A stretch of 10,011 bases of DNA from Phytohabitans sp036906915 (GCF_036906915.1 NZ_JBAKHX010000146.1:1-10011), one strand, 5' to 3'. Numbered from the stretch's first letter, positions 1 to 6,755 are shown. The notes: generated from the sequence alone by a model not told the origin. Numbers and translations: made by a program.

Positions 1-230
1 CAATTGACCCGCACGAGGCACACCACGACCAACGACCGAATTGCCCCTAAGTTACCGGTATTGAGGCTAGCCTCGATCATTCGCGCGTCTGACGCGGCGG
101 CTTCGCCTGCTTGGTGTCATCGTTGTTGGTCGATGGTTATCGGTTGCGGGCAGGTTGGGTGGCCGACTGTCGCGCCGGTTGGCGTGGTCTCCTGGGGTTC
201 TCCGGTCGTTGGGTCAGCGGCTGACGCCGG
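1..230. other. Flank beyond the IS1380 transposase stop, no gene seen
   Basis: No reading frame here resembles a known protein. The stretch lies downstream of the minus-strand IS1380 transposase and should include that element's left terminus. A perfect 12-bp palindrome, GAGGCTAGCCTC, sits at 63-74. The only hint of an IS end is TCTCCTG at 188-194, the inverted counterpart of CAGGAGA at 1673-1679 on the other side of the transposase. Seven bases is too short to define the terminus. The rest appears to be pre-insertion flanking DNA. Confidence 0.4.
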
Positions 231-1613
231 TCAGCCGGGTGCGGGGATCGCCGCGATCCGGTCGAACGCGGCGGTGATTTGGGTGGCCCAGGGCCAGGTG
301 GCCGGGATGCGAAGATAGCGGCGGCGTTGCCCGCGGGCCAGGCGGGCGGCGGTGTGCAGGATCCGGTAGCGCAGCCGTTTCGGCTCGGCCAGGGCGAGGT
401 CGGCGTCGAGGCCGATGAGTTGGAGCCAGCAGGTGAGGTCGACGGCGATCGCCGTGGCGGTGCACCACGCCTGGTTGATGGCGAACTCGCGGGAGGGCAG
501 CCGGCGAAGGCCGGTGTCTTTCGCGCAGCGGATCCGATCCTCGACGCGAGCGTGAGCGCGGTGGCGGGCTTCCAGCCACTGCAGTGCCCCGACTGCGGTG
601 TTGGTGACGAACGCGGTGTAACGCCAGCCGTCGCGTTCCTCGAACAGCGATAGTTGGGCGCCGGGGTGCGGGCGTTCCCGCCGCACGATCACCCGCATCC
701 CGTCCGGCCAACCGGTCAAGGCCGGTAGGCCGGTCAGTTCGGCGACCTGCGCGCCGTCGCGGATGCCGCCGTCGGCGTTGATCGCCGGTGACCACCCGGA
801 GGTGGTGACGCCTGCGATGGCGGTCCGCTCGGCTTCGCCGATCGCCCAGCCGATCGAGTACTCGACCTGCCGGCCGCGTTTGGCGCCTTGCTCGACCAGC
901 CAGTCCAGCACGGCGTGAGTCGCGGCGGCCGAGTCGCCGCGCACCAGCAGGTGTCTGCGGTGAGCGGCCGGGATCTGCGCAACCGCCTCCGCCAGGACCT
1001 GGAGATGATCCGCGGCAGTGTTCGCGCCGGCGTTGCCCGGCCGCAGCTTGATAGCGAGCAGTTCACCAGTGTTGTCGCAGGTGACCAGGATCGGATGAAA
1101 CCCATAGGTGTGCTTGTAGGTCGGTGCCGCGCCTTCCTTGTCGCTGTGCGCCAGCACAATCGTGGAGTCGACGTCCAGTACGACCACCCCGTCACCGACG
1201 TCCCGGCCGGCCGCTCGCGCGGGCGGCAGCTGCTCCAGCAGTGCCCACACTCTGGCGCGGACCTGCGCGCGGGCCTTGGCGATCCGCCGCAACTGCGCGT
1301 GGCCGATCTCGTCCAGGGCACGCCAGCACGTCGCCGCCGACGCGACCGGCCCGAACACCTCATCCTGATGGCGCAGCACGTCGATGTCGCAGATCGCTTC
1401 ACCACCGTCGGCGATCATCACCGCCAGGTCGACCAGCACCCGGCCTCGATCATGGGTCGGCCACCAAGCCGGCCGGGCCAACGCGCCGGAGATCGCCTGC
1501 GTCAGACCGGCCCGATCTGCCAGCATCCGCAGCAGCACCGCACCGACGTGCGACACCACACCCGTACCGTCCGCGGTGACCCGCAGATCCCTCGACCACG
1601 TCGTAGACTGCAC
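231..1613 (-). CDS. IS1380-family DDE transposase
   Basis: This 460-residue protein is a cut-and-paste transposase of the IS1380 family, and its length is normal for that family. The visible DDE catalytic set is the DVDST motif (D147/D149) in the first RNase H-like strand, RGDS (D227), and RVEDRIR (E358) followed by the lysine-rich KDTGLRRLPS stretch. The N-terminal 100 residues have the family-like region ending in a CWRALDEIG segment. The start is GTG (1613-1611), preceded on the minus strand by GGGAGG about 10 bases upstream, and the stop is TGA at 233-231. The frame is uninterrupted, so the element may be active, although its terminal inverted repeats were not firmly identified. Long open frames on the opposite strand and in other frames are GC-bias shadows. 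The family call is made from recognised motifs, not a database search. Confidence 0.9.
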   Translation of the reverse strand: MQSTTWSRDLRVTADGTGVVSHVGAVLLRMLADRAGLTQAISGALARPAWWPTHDRGRVLVDLAVMIADGGEAICDIDVLRHQDEVFGPVASAATCWRALDEIGHAQLRRIAKARAQVRARVWALLEQLPPARAAGRDVGDGVVVLDVDSTIVLAHSDKEGAAPTYKHTYGFHPILVTCDNTGELLAIKLRPGNAGANTAADHLQVLAEAVAQIPAAHRRHLLVRGDSAAATHAVLDWLVEQGAKRGRQVEYSIGWAIGEAERTAIAGVTTSGWSPAINADGGIRDGAQVAELTGLPALTGWPDGMRVIVRRERPHPGAQLSLFEERDGWRYTAFVTNTAVGALQWLEARHRAHARVEDRIRCAKDTGLRRLPSREFAINQAWCTATAIAVDLTCWLQLIGLDADLALAEPKRLRYRILHTAARLARGQRRRYLRIPATWPWATQITAAFDRIAAIPAPG

Positions 1614-1700
1614 GTCGGAAGTGCCTCCCTCGTAGAGAAACCTGTAGATGTCGCAATCACAAGTTTCCCTTGCAGGAGAGGCACTTTCGCTTCTCTACAC
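1614..1700. repeat. Interlocked inverted repeats upstream of the IS1380 transposase
   Basis: Two 8-9 bp words occur twice in inverted form. AAGTGCCTC at 1619-1627 matches GAGGCACTT at 1678-1686, and GTAGAGAA at 1632-1639 matches TTCTCTAC at 1691-1698. The order is A-B-A'-B', so the two pairs cross and cannot both form in one simple hairpin. The inner copy overlaps the transposase ribosome-binding site (GGGAGG on the minus strand). The position fits the IS right end plus transposase promoter, so these may be transposase binding sites, an operator or translational control structure. The role is inferred. Confidence 0.45.
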
Positions 1701-1749
1701 GCCGACAACCGGCCCGTTTTGATGATCACCGCGAATCACCAAGGCTAGG

Positions 1750-1926
1750 TCGAGGTGGCCGGCGGGTTGCTCTCTCGCGGCTGTCCACGGCTCTTTGGGT
1801 GTGACTCTCTCATGGCGTGCGCCCGCCGGTCACCGCCGTGGGAGTGGCTCAAGAGGGGTATGCCCAGCTCAAAGTAGCGTTGCCCTCCCACAACGTCCAC
1901 TGTGTACGAGTGAGGAGACGCAACGG
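1750..1926 (+). ncRNA. Candidate IS110 bridge RNA region (left non-coding end)
   Basis: IS110-subgroup elements carry a structured bridge RNA in the non-coding end upstream of the transposase. It base-pairs with donor and target DNA and guides recombination. About 170 non-coding bases lie here between the IS1380 flank and the IS110 start codon. The sequence shows a perfect 7-bp stem, GTGGGAG at 1838-1844 with CTCCCAC at 1885-1891, enclosing a 40-base loop that contains a smaller GGG/CCC hairpin (1855-1865). A stem with a large internal loop is compatible with a bridge RNA, but donor- and target-binding guides could not be assigned because the right end of the element is missing. The left limit given is approximate. 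Confidence 0.3.
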
Positions 1927-2793
1927 ATGGACCGTGTGGTGATCGGGATGGATCCGCACAAGCGGTCGGCCACGATCGAGGTCATCGACGAGCGAGAGCA
2001 GGTCCTCGGTCAGGGCCGGTACGGCACAGACACCGACGGCTACCAGGCGATGCTCGCGGCCGGCCGGCAGTTCCCGAACCGGGTGTGGGCGGTGGAGGGC
2101 TGCAACGGGATCGGCCGACACATCGCCCAGCGTCTGGTCGCCGACGGTGAAACCGTCCTCGACGTGCCGGCGAAGTTGTCCGCCCGGGTCCGGGTGTTCG
2201 ACACCGGTCAAGGTCGCAAGACCGACCCAGTCGACGCGCACAGCGTGGCCGTGGCGGGGCTGCGCAGCCCGAACCTGCGCCCTGTGACCGCCGACGACGC
2301 CACCGTCGCCATACGCCTGCTGGTCGACCGCCGCGACGAACTCGGCCGGACCCGCACCGAAACCATCAGTCGCATCCACCAGCTGCTGCTCGAGCTCATC
2401 CCCGGCGGAGCCAAGAAGTTCCTTACCCGCGGCCAAGCCAGCTACCTGCTACGCACCGCACCAGCACCGGTCGGTATCGCCGCCCAAACCCGCCACCAGC
2501 TGGCCCGCGAACTCATCGACGAGCTCACCGTCATCGAAGCCAAGATCCGAGCCGCGGACAAAGACCTCCGCCGGCTGGTGACCGCGGCTGGCAGCTCGCT
2601 GACTGACCTCAACGGGATCGGTCCGTCCGGGGCGGCCAGGCTCATCGGCGACATCGGCGCCATCGCCCGGTTCCGCAGCGCCGCGCATTTCGCGTCCTGG
2701 AACGGCACCGCACCCATCGAGGCATCCTCCGGTGATCAGAAACGTCACCGGCTGTCCCGCGCCGGCAATCGGCGTATCAACCGTGTGCCCTGA
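1927..2793 (+). pseudogene. IS110-family DEDD recombinase, 3'-truncated
   Basis: This frame encodes 288 residues of an IS110-family recombinase, whose full-length members usually run well beyond 300. The RuvC-like DEDD domain is complete: D9 in GMDPHK, E57 in AVEGCNG, and D100 and D103 in TDPVDAH. The C-terminal Tnp_20 domain begins with a helix-hairpin-helix-like segment (LNGIGPSGAARLIGDIG) and includes the serine motif EASSG (S267/S268), then NRRINRV. The protein stops there, before the usual C-terminal helix. The TGA stop (2791-2793) is shared with the first bases of the next element's terminal repeat, so the gene was probably cut by that insertion. The start is ATG 1927, with GAGGAG at 1912-1917 as ribosome-binding site. 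An upstream in-frame extension from 1795 was rejected because it has no family similarity. The protein is probably inactive, and no right IS110 end was found. Confidence 0.85.
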
Positions 2794-2802
2794 CTTGGCT
2801 CA
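2792..2802 (+). repeat. IS1634 left terminal inverted repeat
   Basis: GACTTGGCTCA is the exact inverse of the right terminus preserved in the remnant at 9794-9804. It supplies the stop codon of the truncated IS110 frame. A second shared word, TGCGCACTAA, occurs internally in the left leader (near 2870-2879) and next to both right ends (around 4422-4431 and 9782-9791), and may be a subterminal binding site. Confidence 0.6.
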
Positions 2803-2900
2803 CGATTTCGCGATCCGAGGGGCCGCAGTGCGCTGACCTTGGGTTTCGTGGCGCATGGGAGAGAAATCTGCGCACTAAATCGGGGTCGTAGGGTGGGCGG

Positions 2901-4431
2901 ATGGCCCCGTACGTGCGCACGGTGAAGATGGCGTCGGGTGCGCGGGCGGTGCAGATCGTGTACTCGTCACGGCGCGGTTCGCGCGACATCGAGCACATCG
3001 GGTCGGCGCATGACGACGCCGAGTGGGAGGTGTTAAAGGCGGCCGCGCATCAGCGGCTGGCCGCCGGGCAGGGCGAGCTCGATCTGGGCCTGGACGATGC
3101 CGGCCAGACAGCTCCGGCTGCTCCGTTGCCGATCACATCGTCGCGGATGGGCCACCTGTGCGACGCCCTGTCGCACGCCTACGAGACGCTCGGGTTCGGG
3201 CAGGCCACCGCAGGTGACGACGTGTTTCGGCAGCTCGTGCTCGCCAGGATCATCGAGCCGACCAGCAAGCTCGACAGCCTGCGCGTCCTCGAGGAAGCCG
3301 GCGTGAACCCGCCGTCGTATGCCACCGTCAAACGGCGGCTGCCGGTGTTCGCCGACCCGTCCTGGCGGCAGCAACTGGCCGCCGCCTGTGCTGCGCAGGC
3401 CGGGCTGGGCCCGGCCAGCCTGGTCCTTTACGACGTGTCGACGCTGTATTTCGAGACGGATGCCGGTGATGGGTTCCGCGAACCCGGGTTCTCCAAAGAG
3501 CGCCGCCTGGAACCGCAGATCACCATCGGCCTGCTCACTGATGCGACGGGCTTTCCGTTGCTGATCGAGGCGTTCGAGGGCAACACCGCCGAGACGCTGA
3601 CCATGCTGCCGACGATCCGGGCGTTCATGAAAGCGCACCGGCTGCCCGACGTGACGATCGTGGCCGACGCGGGCATGGTCTCGGCCGCGAACCAGAAGGC
3701 CATCGAACAGGCCGGGTTGTCGTTCATCCTCGGCGCCCGCATCCCGGATGTTCCGTACGTCGTGGCCGAATGGCGGCGCGAACACCCGGGCCAGGACATC
3801 CCCGACGGGCACGTCTTCACCCAGCCGTGGCCGGCCGGCCCTGCCGACCGCCGCCGGGACCAGGGTCATCTACTACCAATACCGGGCCGACCGGGCCCGC
3901 CGGACCCTACGCGGGATCGACGAGCAGGTCGCCAAGGCCGAGAAAGCGATCGAGGGTAAGACCGCGGTCAAACGCAACCGATTCGTGCAGTTGTCCGGCG
4001 GCACCCACACGGTCAACCGGGCCCTGGAGGCCAAAGCCCGCGCCCTGGCCGGGATCAAGGGATACGTCACCAACCTGGCCACCCACCCGGACCGCAGCCC
4101 GATCACCGCCGACTTCGTGATCGGCGCCTACCACCAGCTCTTCCAGATCGAGAAGAGTTTCCGCATGTCAAAGCGCGATCTGCAAGCCCGACCGATCTAC
4201 CACCATCAACGCGACTCCATCGACGCCCACCTGAGCATCGTGTTCGCCGCCCTCGCGATCAGCCGCTGGATCGAGGCCCGCACCGGTTGGTCGATCCGCA
4301 AGTTCGTCCGCACCGCACGCCGCTACCGCACCATCGAAATCCAAGCCGGCGGCCACACCATCACCGCCGCCGACCCAGTACCCGACGACCTCCGCAACGC
4401 CCTGCAAGCCATCCACCGACCTGCGCACTAA
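2901..4431 (+). pseudogene. IS1634-family transposase split by a frameshift
   Basis: The N-terminal part (2901 to about 3863) contains YDVSTLYFETD (D178) and VADAGM (D256), the first two acidic residues of the DDE triad. The C-terminal part lies in the next frame and contains YHQLFQIEKSFRMSK, the Y-R-E-K-type signature with the catalytic glutamate, then RPIYHHQRDSIDAHL. The proteins join if the N-terminal frame is left after codon Q321 (3861-3863) and one G of GGGTC is removed, giving about 509 residues, a normal length. As written, the first frame runs into unrelated residues and stops at 3959. The heptanucleotide here is not an A-rich or otherwise typical slippery site, so a mutation or base-call error is more likely than programmed frameshifting. 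The start ATG 2901 follows a G-rich GGGTGGG. IS1634 family is assigned from motifs and length. Confidence 0.85.
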
Positions 4432-4439
4432 TTTGAGCC
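4369..4439 (+). repeat. Direct repeat of the IS1634 right end, copy A
   Basis: These 71 bases match 9729-9799 at 63 positions, without gaps and on the same strand. They encode the last 20 transposase residues, the TAA stop and the bases leading into the terminal repeat. Identity ends at 4439, where copy A enters CGTACGGG while copy B completes the inverted repeat. Confidence 0.85.
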
Positions 4440-4462
4440 CGTACGGGGCTCGAACCCGGTGG
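4437..4462 (-). other. T-arm-like fragment next to the IS1634 right end
   Basis: On the minus strand, CCGGGTTCGAGCCCCG (4459-4444) has the shape of a tRNA T-arm: a four-pair CGGG/CCCG stem around a TTCGAGC-type loop. A possible acceptor strand, ACGGGCT, follows it. No complementary acceptor strand (AGCCCGT) is found about 70 bases upstream on that strand, so no complete tRNA is present. It begins where the first IS1634 copy loses similarity to the second. A chance resemblance is possible. Confidence 0.25.
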
Positions 4463-4596
4463 ACCACACGTGGCAGAATCCAAACCGCATTCCCGCAGCT
4501 CAGGGGCCAATTGTGACGCTGCCAGCCATACGTCGACGACTGGCCTGAGCGCCATGAGTGTAGATCGGTACGCGGCCGAGCAGCCTCGCCACTTGC

Positions 4597-4623
4597 GCAG
4601 ATTCGATTCCTGCCGGGGGCACA
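4597..4623 (+). other. tRNA 3'-end-like fragment
   Basis: The bases GCAGATTCGATTCCTGC (4597-4613) followed by CGGGGGCACA resemble the T-arm and acceptor 3' strand of a bacterial tRNA. The reverse-strand translation gives CPRQESNLR, a peptide often seen over tRNA 3' ends. The T stem pairs four of five positions, with an A-C mismatch at the usual 53-61 pair. The required 5' acceptor GCCCCCG is absent in the 100 bases upstream, so this is a fragment or decayed tRNA and not a functional gene. Such fragments are typical of integrase attachment sites, but no integrase gene lies in this window. Confidence 0.4.
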
Positions 4624-4701
4624 CTGTAGATCTGCAAAATCGCAGCGTACTCGGAAAACTACTGCGCGTTCACGCGACGTACGCCCTCACATAGTGCAAA
4701 C

Positions 4702-4743
4702 ACGTGACGTGGCCCAAGCCCTGGCACCGGGGCCACGTCACGT
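4702..4743 (+). terminator. Strong hairpin, probable intrinsic terminator
   Basis: ACGTGACGTGGCCC (4702-4715) is perfectly complementary to GGGCCACGTCACGT (4730-4743), forming a 14-bp stem with a 14-base loop. A short TTTCC follows. It lies 80 bases after the tRNA 3'-like fragment, a usual place for a tRNA terminator. There is no protein gene immediately upstream for it to end. The short T-run is common in high-GC actinomycete terminators. Confidence 0.6.
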
Positions 4744-4868
4744 TTCCGTTCGGCGAGACGCCAAGGGCTGGGCGGGCCACGACACCCCAGTGAGCGGCGC
4801 CAGCCCAGGTCATTCGGCGATGATCTCGCTGGGCCGCGCGAACGTGAGTGCCACGTCAGCTTTCCGTC

Positions 4869-4895
4869 GGATCCGGTTAGCCCGGTGCCGGATCC
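4869..4895. repeat. Stem-loop GGATCCGG/CCGGATCC
   Basis: A perfect 8-bp inverted repeat (4869-4876 with 4888-4895) encloses an 11-base loop. The minus-strand TAA of a short coding-like tail (4879-4877) falls in the loop, so it could be the terminator of a lost minus-strand gene. No T-run is present on either side. Confidence 0.35.
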
Positions 4896-5159
4896 CAATC
4901 CACCACGACGTCGGCACGCGCAAGGTCCAGTCCGGCGGTCATCGCCCGCACCAAGCGCCGCGGAACTGGCTGCGAGGGCGCCGGTCAGCCAGCGTTTGCG
5001 GAAACTCGCGCATGATCGACATACCCCGACGCCTTGTATCGATCTTGTCGTCGGGTGTCGTCCCGAACGCCCGGCCGGTTCCTCCGCTAGGACGGACCAC
5101 GCCGTGCATCGACGAGCCGGGCGACGGCACTCCCGATCGCGATGAGGCGTGCGGCTGAT

Positions 5160-5810
5160 CTACGCGGCTGTCTGGGCGGGGGCGGTCTCGGGCGGCGCCG
5201 GGTTGTTGTCGGGCAGGGATGGGTCGAGGCCGGCGACGTCCATCAGGGCGTTGGCGGTGGTGATGGCGAGGCCGTTCAGCTCGTGTGCCTGTACGACGGA
5301 TCGGGCGCTGGCTCCGTCGAAGACGATGGTCAGTTGCCGGGCCAGTAGGTCGGGGTCGTGGGCGCCGCCGCGTTGGGCCTCGTGGCGGAAGAACGCGGCG
5401 AGTCCGTCCTTCTGCCGGCGCGCGATCACGCTTGCGGGGTGTTCGGGGGATTTGGCTTGGATCGCTGTCGCGACGAAGGGGCAGCCGAGGAAGTCCTGTA
5501 CCGGCTCGAGGTATTCGAGGCGTTCGAAGACGTGCAGGATCCGCGCGCGCGGTTGCCGGCCGTCGTCGGGGGCCGGTAGCAGGGCGGCCGAGTATTCGGG
5601 CGCGGCGCGTTCCAGGCTGGCGGCAACCAGGTCGTCCTTGCTGGTGAACAGCTGGTACATCGAGCGCTTGGACACGCCCGCGGCCCGGCACACCGCGTCG
5701 ACGCCGACGTTGATGCCCTGCTCGTAGAACAGCTTCGCCGCGGCGTCGAGCAGCCGCTCGCGTGTTGAGGCGGCGCCGGCGGGCGCCGCGGACGGTGTCT
5801 GGTTGCCCAT
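5160..5810 (-). CDS. TetR/AcrR-family transcriptional repressor
   Basis: This 216-residue protein has the size and plan of a TetR-family repressor. The N-terminal DNA-binding domain (about residues 15-62) reads from TRERLLDAAAKLFYEQG through a helix-turn-helix, VDAVCRAAGVSKRSMYQLF, to SKDDLV. The remaining 150 residues are the variable ligand-binding and dimerisation domain, with no family-specific ligand motif that I recognise. It is transcribed divergently from the ltrA remnant. The intergenic region holds two palindromes that recur upstream of the first SDR gene, which makes this protein the likely regulator of both promoters, and perhaps of itself. The ligand is unknown. The ATG at 5810 was chosen because it lies just before the TetR domain, although no clear Shine-Dalgarno sequence precedes it; a leaderless or short-leader transcript is possible. 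The C-terminal tail is Pro/Ala rich. Confidence 0.9.
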   Translation of the reverse strand: MGNQTPSAAPAGAASTRERLLDAAAKLFYEQGINVGVDAVCRAAGVSKRSMYQLFTSKDDLVAASLERAAPEYSAALLPAPDDGRQPRARILHVFERLEYLEPVQDFLGCPFVATAIQAKSPEHPASVIARRQKDGLAAFFRHEAQRGGAHDPDLLARQLTIVFDGASARSVVQAHELNGLAITTANALMDVAGLDPSLPDNNPAPPETAPAQTAA

Positions 5811-5833
5811 GAGCCCGAGAGTACCTGCTGTTC

Positions 5834-5863
5834 TTGCGATGTGAAAACAGATCAGTTTATAGT
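5834..5863 (+). promoter_or_regulatory. Promoter of the ltrA remnant, sigma70-like
   Basis: TTGCGA (5834-5839) and TATAGT (5858-5863) are separated by 18 bases. The predicted start near 5870 lies about 63 bases before the ltrA ATG. The spacer contains one palindromic operator and the predicted start is covered by a second. The layout closely matches the SDR promoter at 6690-6718. Confidence 0.6.
5844..5859. promoter_or_regulatory. TetR operator site 1
   Basis: AAAACAGATCAGTTTA contains the symmetric core AAAC-N-GATC-N-GTTT (5845-5858), centred between 5851 and 5852. It lies between the -35 and -10 elements of the ltrA promoter. The repressor assignment is inferred from adjacency to the TetR gene. 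Confidence 0.7.
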
Positions 5864-5879
5864 GAAACAGATCGGTTTC
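5864..5879. promoter_or_regulatory. TetR operator site 2
   Basis: GAAACAGATCGGTTTC has the same AAAC-N-GATC-N-GTTT core and flanking symmetric G/C. Its centre is 20 bp from site 1, about two helical turns, so two dimers could bind the same DNA face. It covers the predicted transcription start. Confidence 0.7.
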
Positions 5880-5932
5880 TACGTAGGAGGCCGTGGCACA
5901 CCATCGCCTTTCGGAAATCGAGGAGAGCGATC

Positions 5933-6663
5933 ATGCAGCCGACCCGCGATCGGGTGCGCCGGGATGTCGCGCCGCTGGAGTTGTTCTTCGACCTGCGTGG
6001 CTGGCGTGGTGGGCCGGGGTGGCCCTGATCGAGTTGGTCGCGACCTGGGGGCCACATCCGCTGCCCGGCCGCAGGCTGGACTCCCGGGAAGCCCCCTTCG
6101 CCGGCGGGCATCTGCTGGAGCGCGGCGGCTTATTCATGATCATCGCGTTCGGTGAGGCGGTGCTGACCACCGGAGCCGCGCTGACCGTGGCCGCCGTACG
6201 CGCCGATGACCCTGCCGGCCGCCGGCGTGGCGTTCGCCGGCACGGTCGCGTTGTTCTGGCTGTTGTTCAGTCGTTCCGAAAACGTCGTGCAGCACTACCA
6301 GCGCACCGAAGACCCGATCCGGGCCGGGCGCAGCGGCGTCTACAGCCCGATGGTCTCCGTCGCCGGACGATCGCTGCCGCGGCCGGCGATGAACGCGTCA
6401 TCGCCCACCCGGCCGAGCACGCCGACATCACCACCAACGTGCTGCCGTTCGGTGGGCCCGCCCTCTACCTGGGCGCGCAGACCTGGCACGCGGCGATCCT
6501 GCTGAACGACCTGCGCCGGACCAGGGCTGGCCGCTGTTGGCGCTAGTCGTGGGCTGCGCGGTCACGCTGGCGGCTCCGGCGTGTCTCACGGCGGTCATCG
6601 CCGCGGCGATTGTCGTCGGCTGGCCGCCTCCGAAGATCGCCGGCGAGCGTCGCTGTCGGATTC
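5933..6663 (+). pseudogene. ltrA: Decayed low temperature requirement protein A (LtrA-like)
   Basis: LtrA proteins are multi-pass membrane proteins of about 380-400 residues with an N-terminal PLELFFDL motif; their role is poorly defined. Here a good ribosome-binding site (GAGGAGAG) and ATG 5933 start a frame with APLELFFDL. The frame then jumps, with roughly 150 or more residues missing, to a segment resembling the later part of LtrA (6007 to about 6205, including GGHLLERGGLFMIIAFGEAVLTTGA, here quoted as GGHLLERGG and FGEAVLTTGA). The next part, GVAFAGTVALFWLLF, needs a shift to another frame (6206 to about 6360). GDERVIAHPAEHADI needs a shift back (about 6362-6520), and a final hydrophobic segment, LALVVGCAVTLAAP, lies in the third frame. 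One deletion and at least three frameshifts make it non-functional. The end is approximate, since the original stop was not recognised. Confidence 0.8.
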
Positions 6664-6689
6664 CTCATAGTCCCGCACAGGCTCCCCCC

Positions 6690-6718
6690 TTGCGCATGGA
6701 AACAGATCTGTTTATGTT
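6690..6718 (+). promoter_or_regulatory. Promoter of the SDR gene cluster, sigma70-like
   Basis: TTGCGC (6690-6695) and TATGTT (6713-6718) are 17 bases apart. The predicted start near 6725 leaves about 31 untranslated bases before ATG 6756. As at the ltrA promoter, one palindrome fills the spacer and a second follows the -10, which suggests duplication of a whole promoter-operator unit. Confidence 0.6.
6699..6714. promoter_or_regulatory. TetR operator site 3
   Basis: GAAACAGATCTGTTTA contains the fully symmetric 14-mer AAACAGATCTGTTT (6700-6713), the best palindrome of the four sites. It occupies the spacer between the -35 and -10 of the SDR promoter. Confidence 0.7.
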
Positions 6719-6720
6719 TG

Positions 6721-6738
6721 GGAAACAGAACGGTTTCC
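6721..6738. promoter_or_regulatory. TetR operator site 4
   Basis: GGAAACAGAACGGTTTCC keeps the AAAC and GTTT half-sites with the same spacing, but has GAAC in place of the central GATC. Its centre is 23 bp from site 3. It covers the predicted transcription start and ends shortly before the ribosome-binding site. Confidence 0.65.
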
Positions 6739-6755
6739 TCGAAGGGATTTAGTAC

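Larger units (their letters stand above)
2792..4439 (+). mobile_element. IS1634-family element (first copy)
   Basis: The left terminus is GACTTGGCTCA at 2792-2802. Its exact reverse complement, TGAGCCAAGTC, ends the second, remnant copy at 9794-9804, which supports this being the true inverted repeat. In the first copy the right end matches only through TGAGCC (4434-4439) and then continues into unrelated sequence, so the last five bases of the right repeat appear to be lost. The left end abuts the truncated IS110 gene. The element is about 1.65 kb, a normal size for the family. No target duplication could be recognised. Confidence 0.65.
4440..5159. other. Gene-free stretch with structured remnants
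   Basis: No frame in these 720 bases gives a recognisable protein. The stretch contains tRNA T-arm-like fragments, a terminator-like hairpin and a second stem-loop, listed separately. On the minus strand, 4942-4877 reads as a coding-like tail, including DLARADVVVDWDP and then TAA. It may be the last residues of a destroyed gene, but I do not recognise the family. Open frames spanning 4694-5158 (plus) and 4659-4898 (minus) lack family features and run through the hairpin, so they are not annotated. Confidence 0.5.

Noticed and set aside
214..795. Minus-strand frame of 193 codons, Arg/Pro-rich
   Set aside because: It overlaps the IS1380 transposase in another frame of the same strand, and its composition is that of a shifted GC-rich gene.
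888..1748. Long plus-strand open frame of 286 codons across the IS1380 transposase
   Set aside because: It lies antisense to a clearly recognised transposase and has no family motifs. It is a product of GC codon bias.
3855..3875. Programmed ribosomal frameshift in the IS1634 transposase
   Set aside because: No slippery heptamer or obvious downstream stimulatory structure was seen. A single extra G explains the split more simply.
4530..4623. Complete tRNA gene ending at 4621
   Set aside because: The 5' acceptor strand GCCCCCG is absent, the T stem has a mismatch, and no anticodon arm could be built.
4694..5158. Plus-strand frame of 154 codons in the gene-free stretch
   Set aside because: It begins beside the 14-bp terminator-like hairpin and runs through it and a second stem-loop. 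It has no ribosome-binding site or recognisable domain.
4939..5691. Minus-strand frame of 250 codons overlapping the TetR gene
   Set aside because: Most of it is the TetR gene read in a shifted frame, rich in Arg and Pro. No domain is visible.
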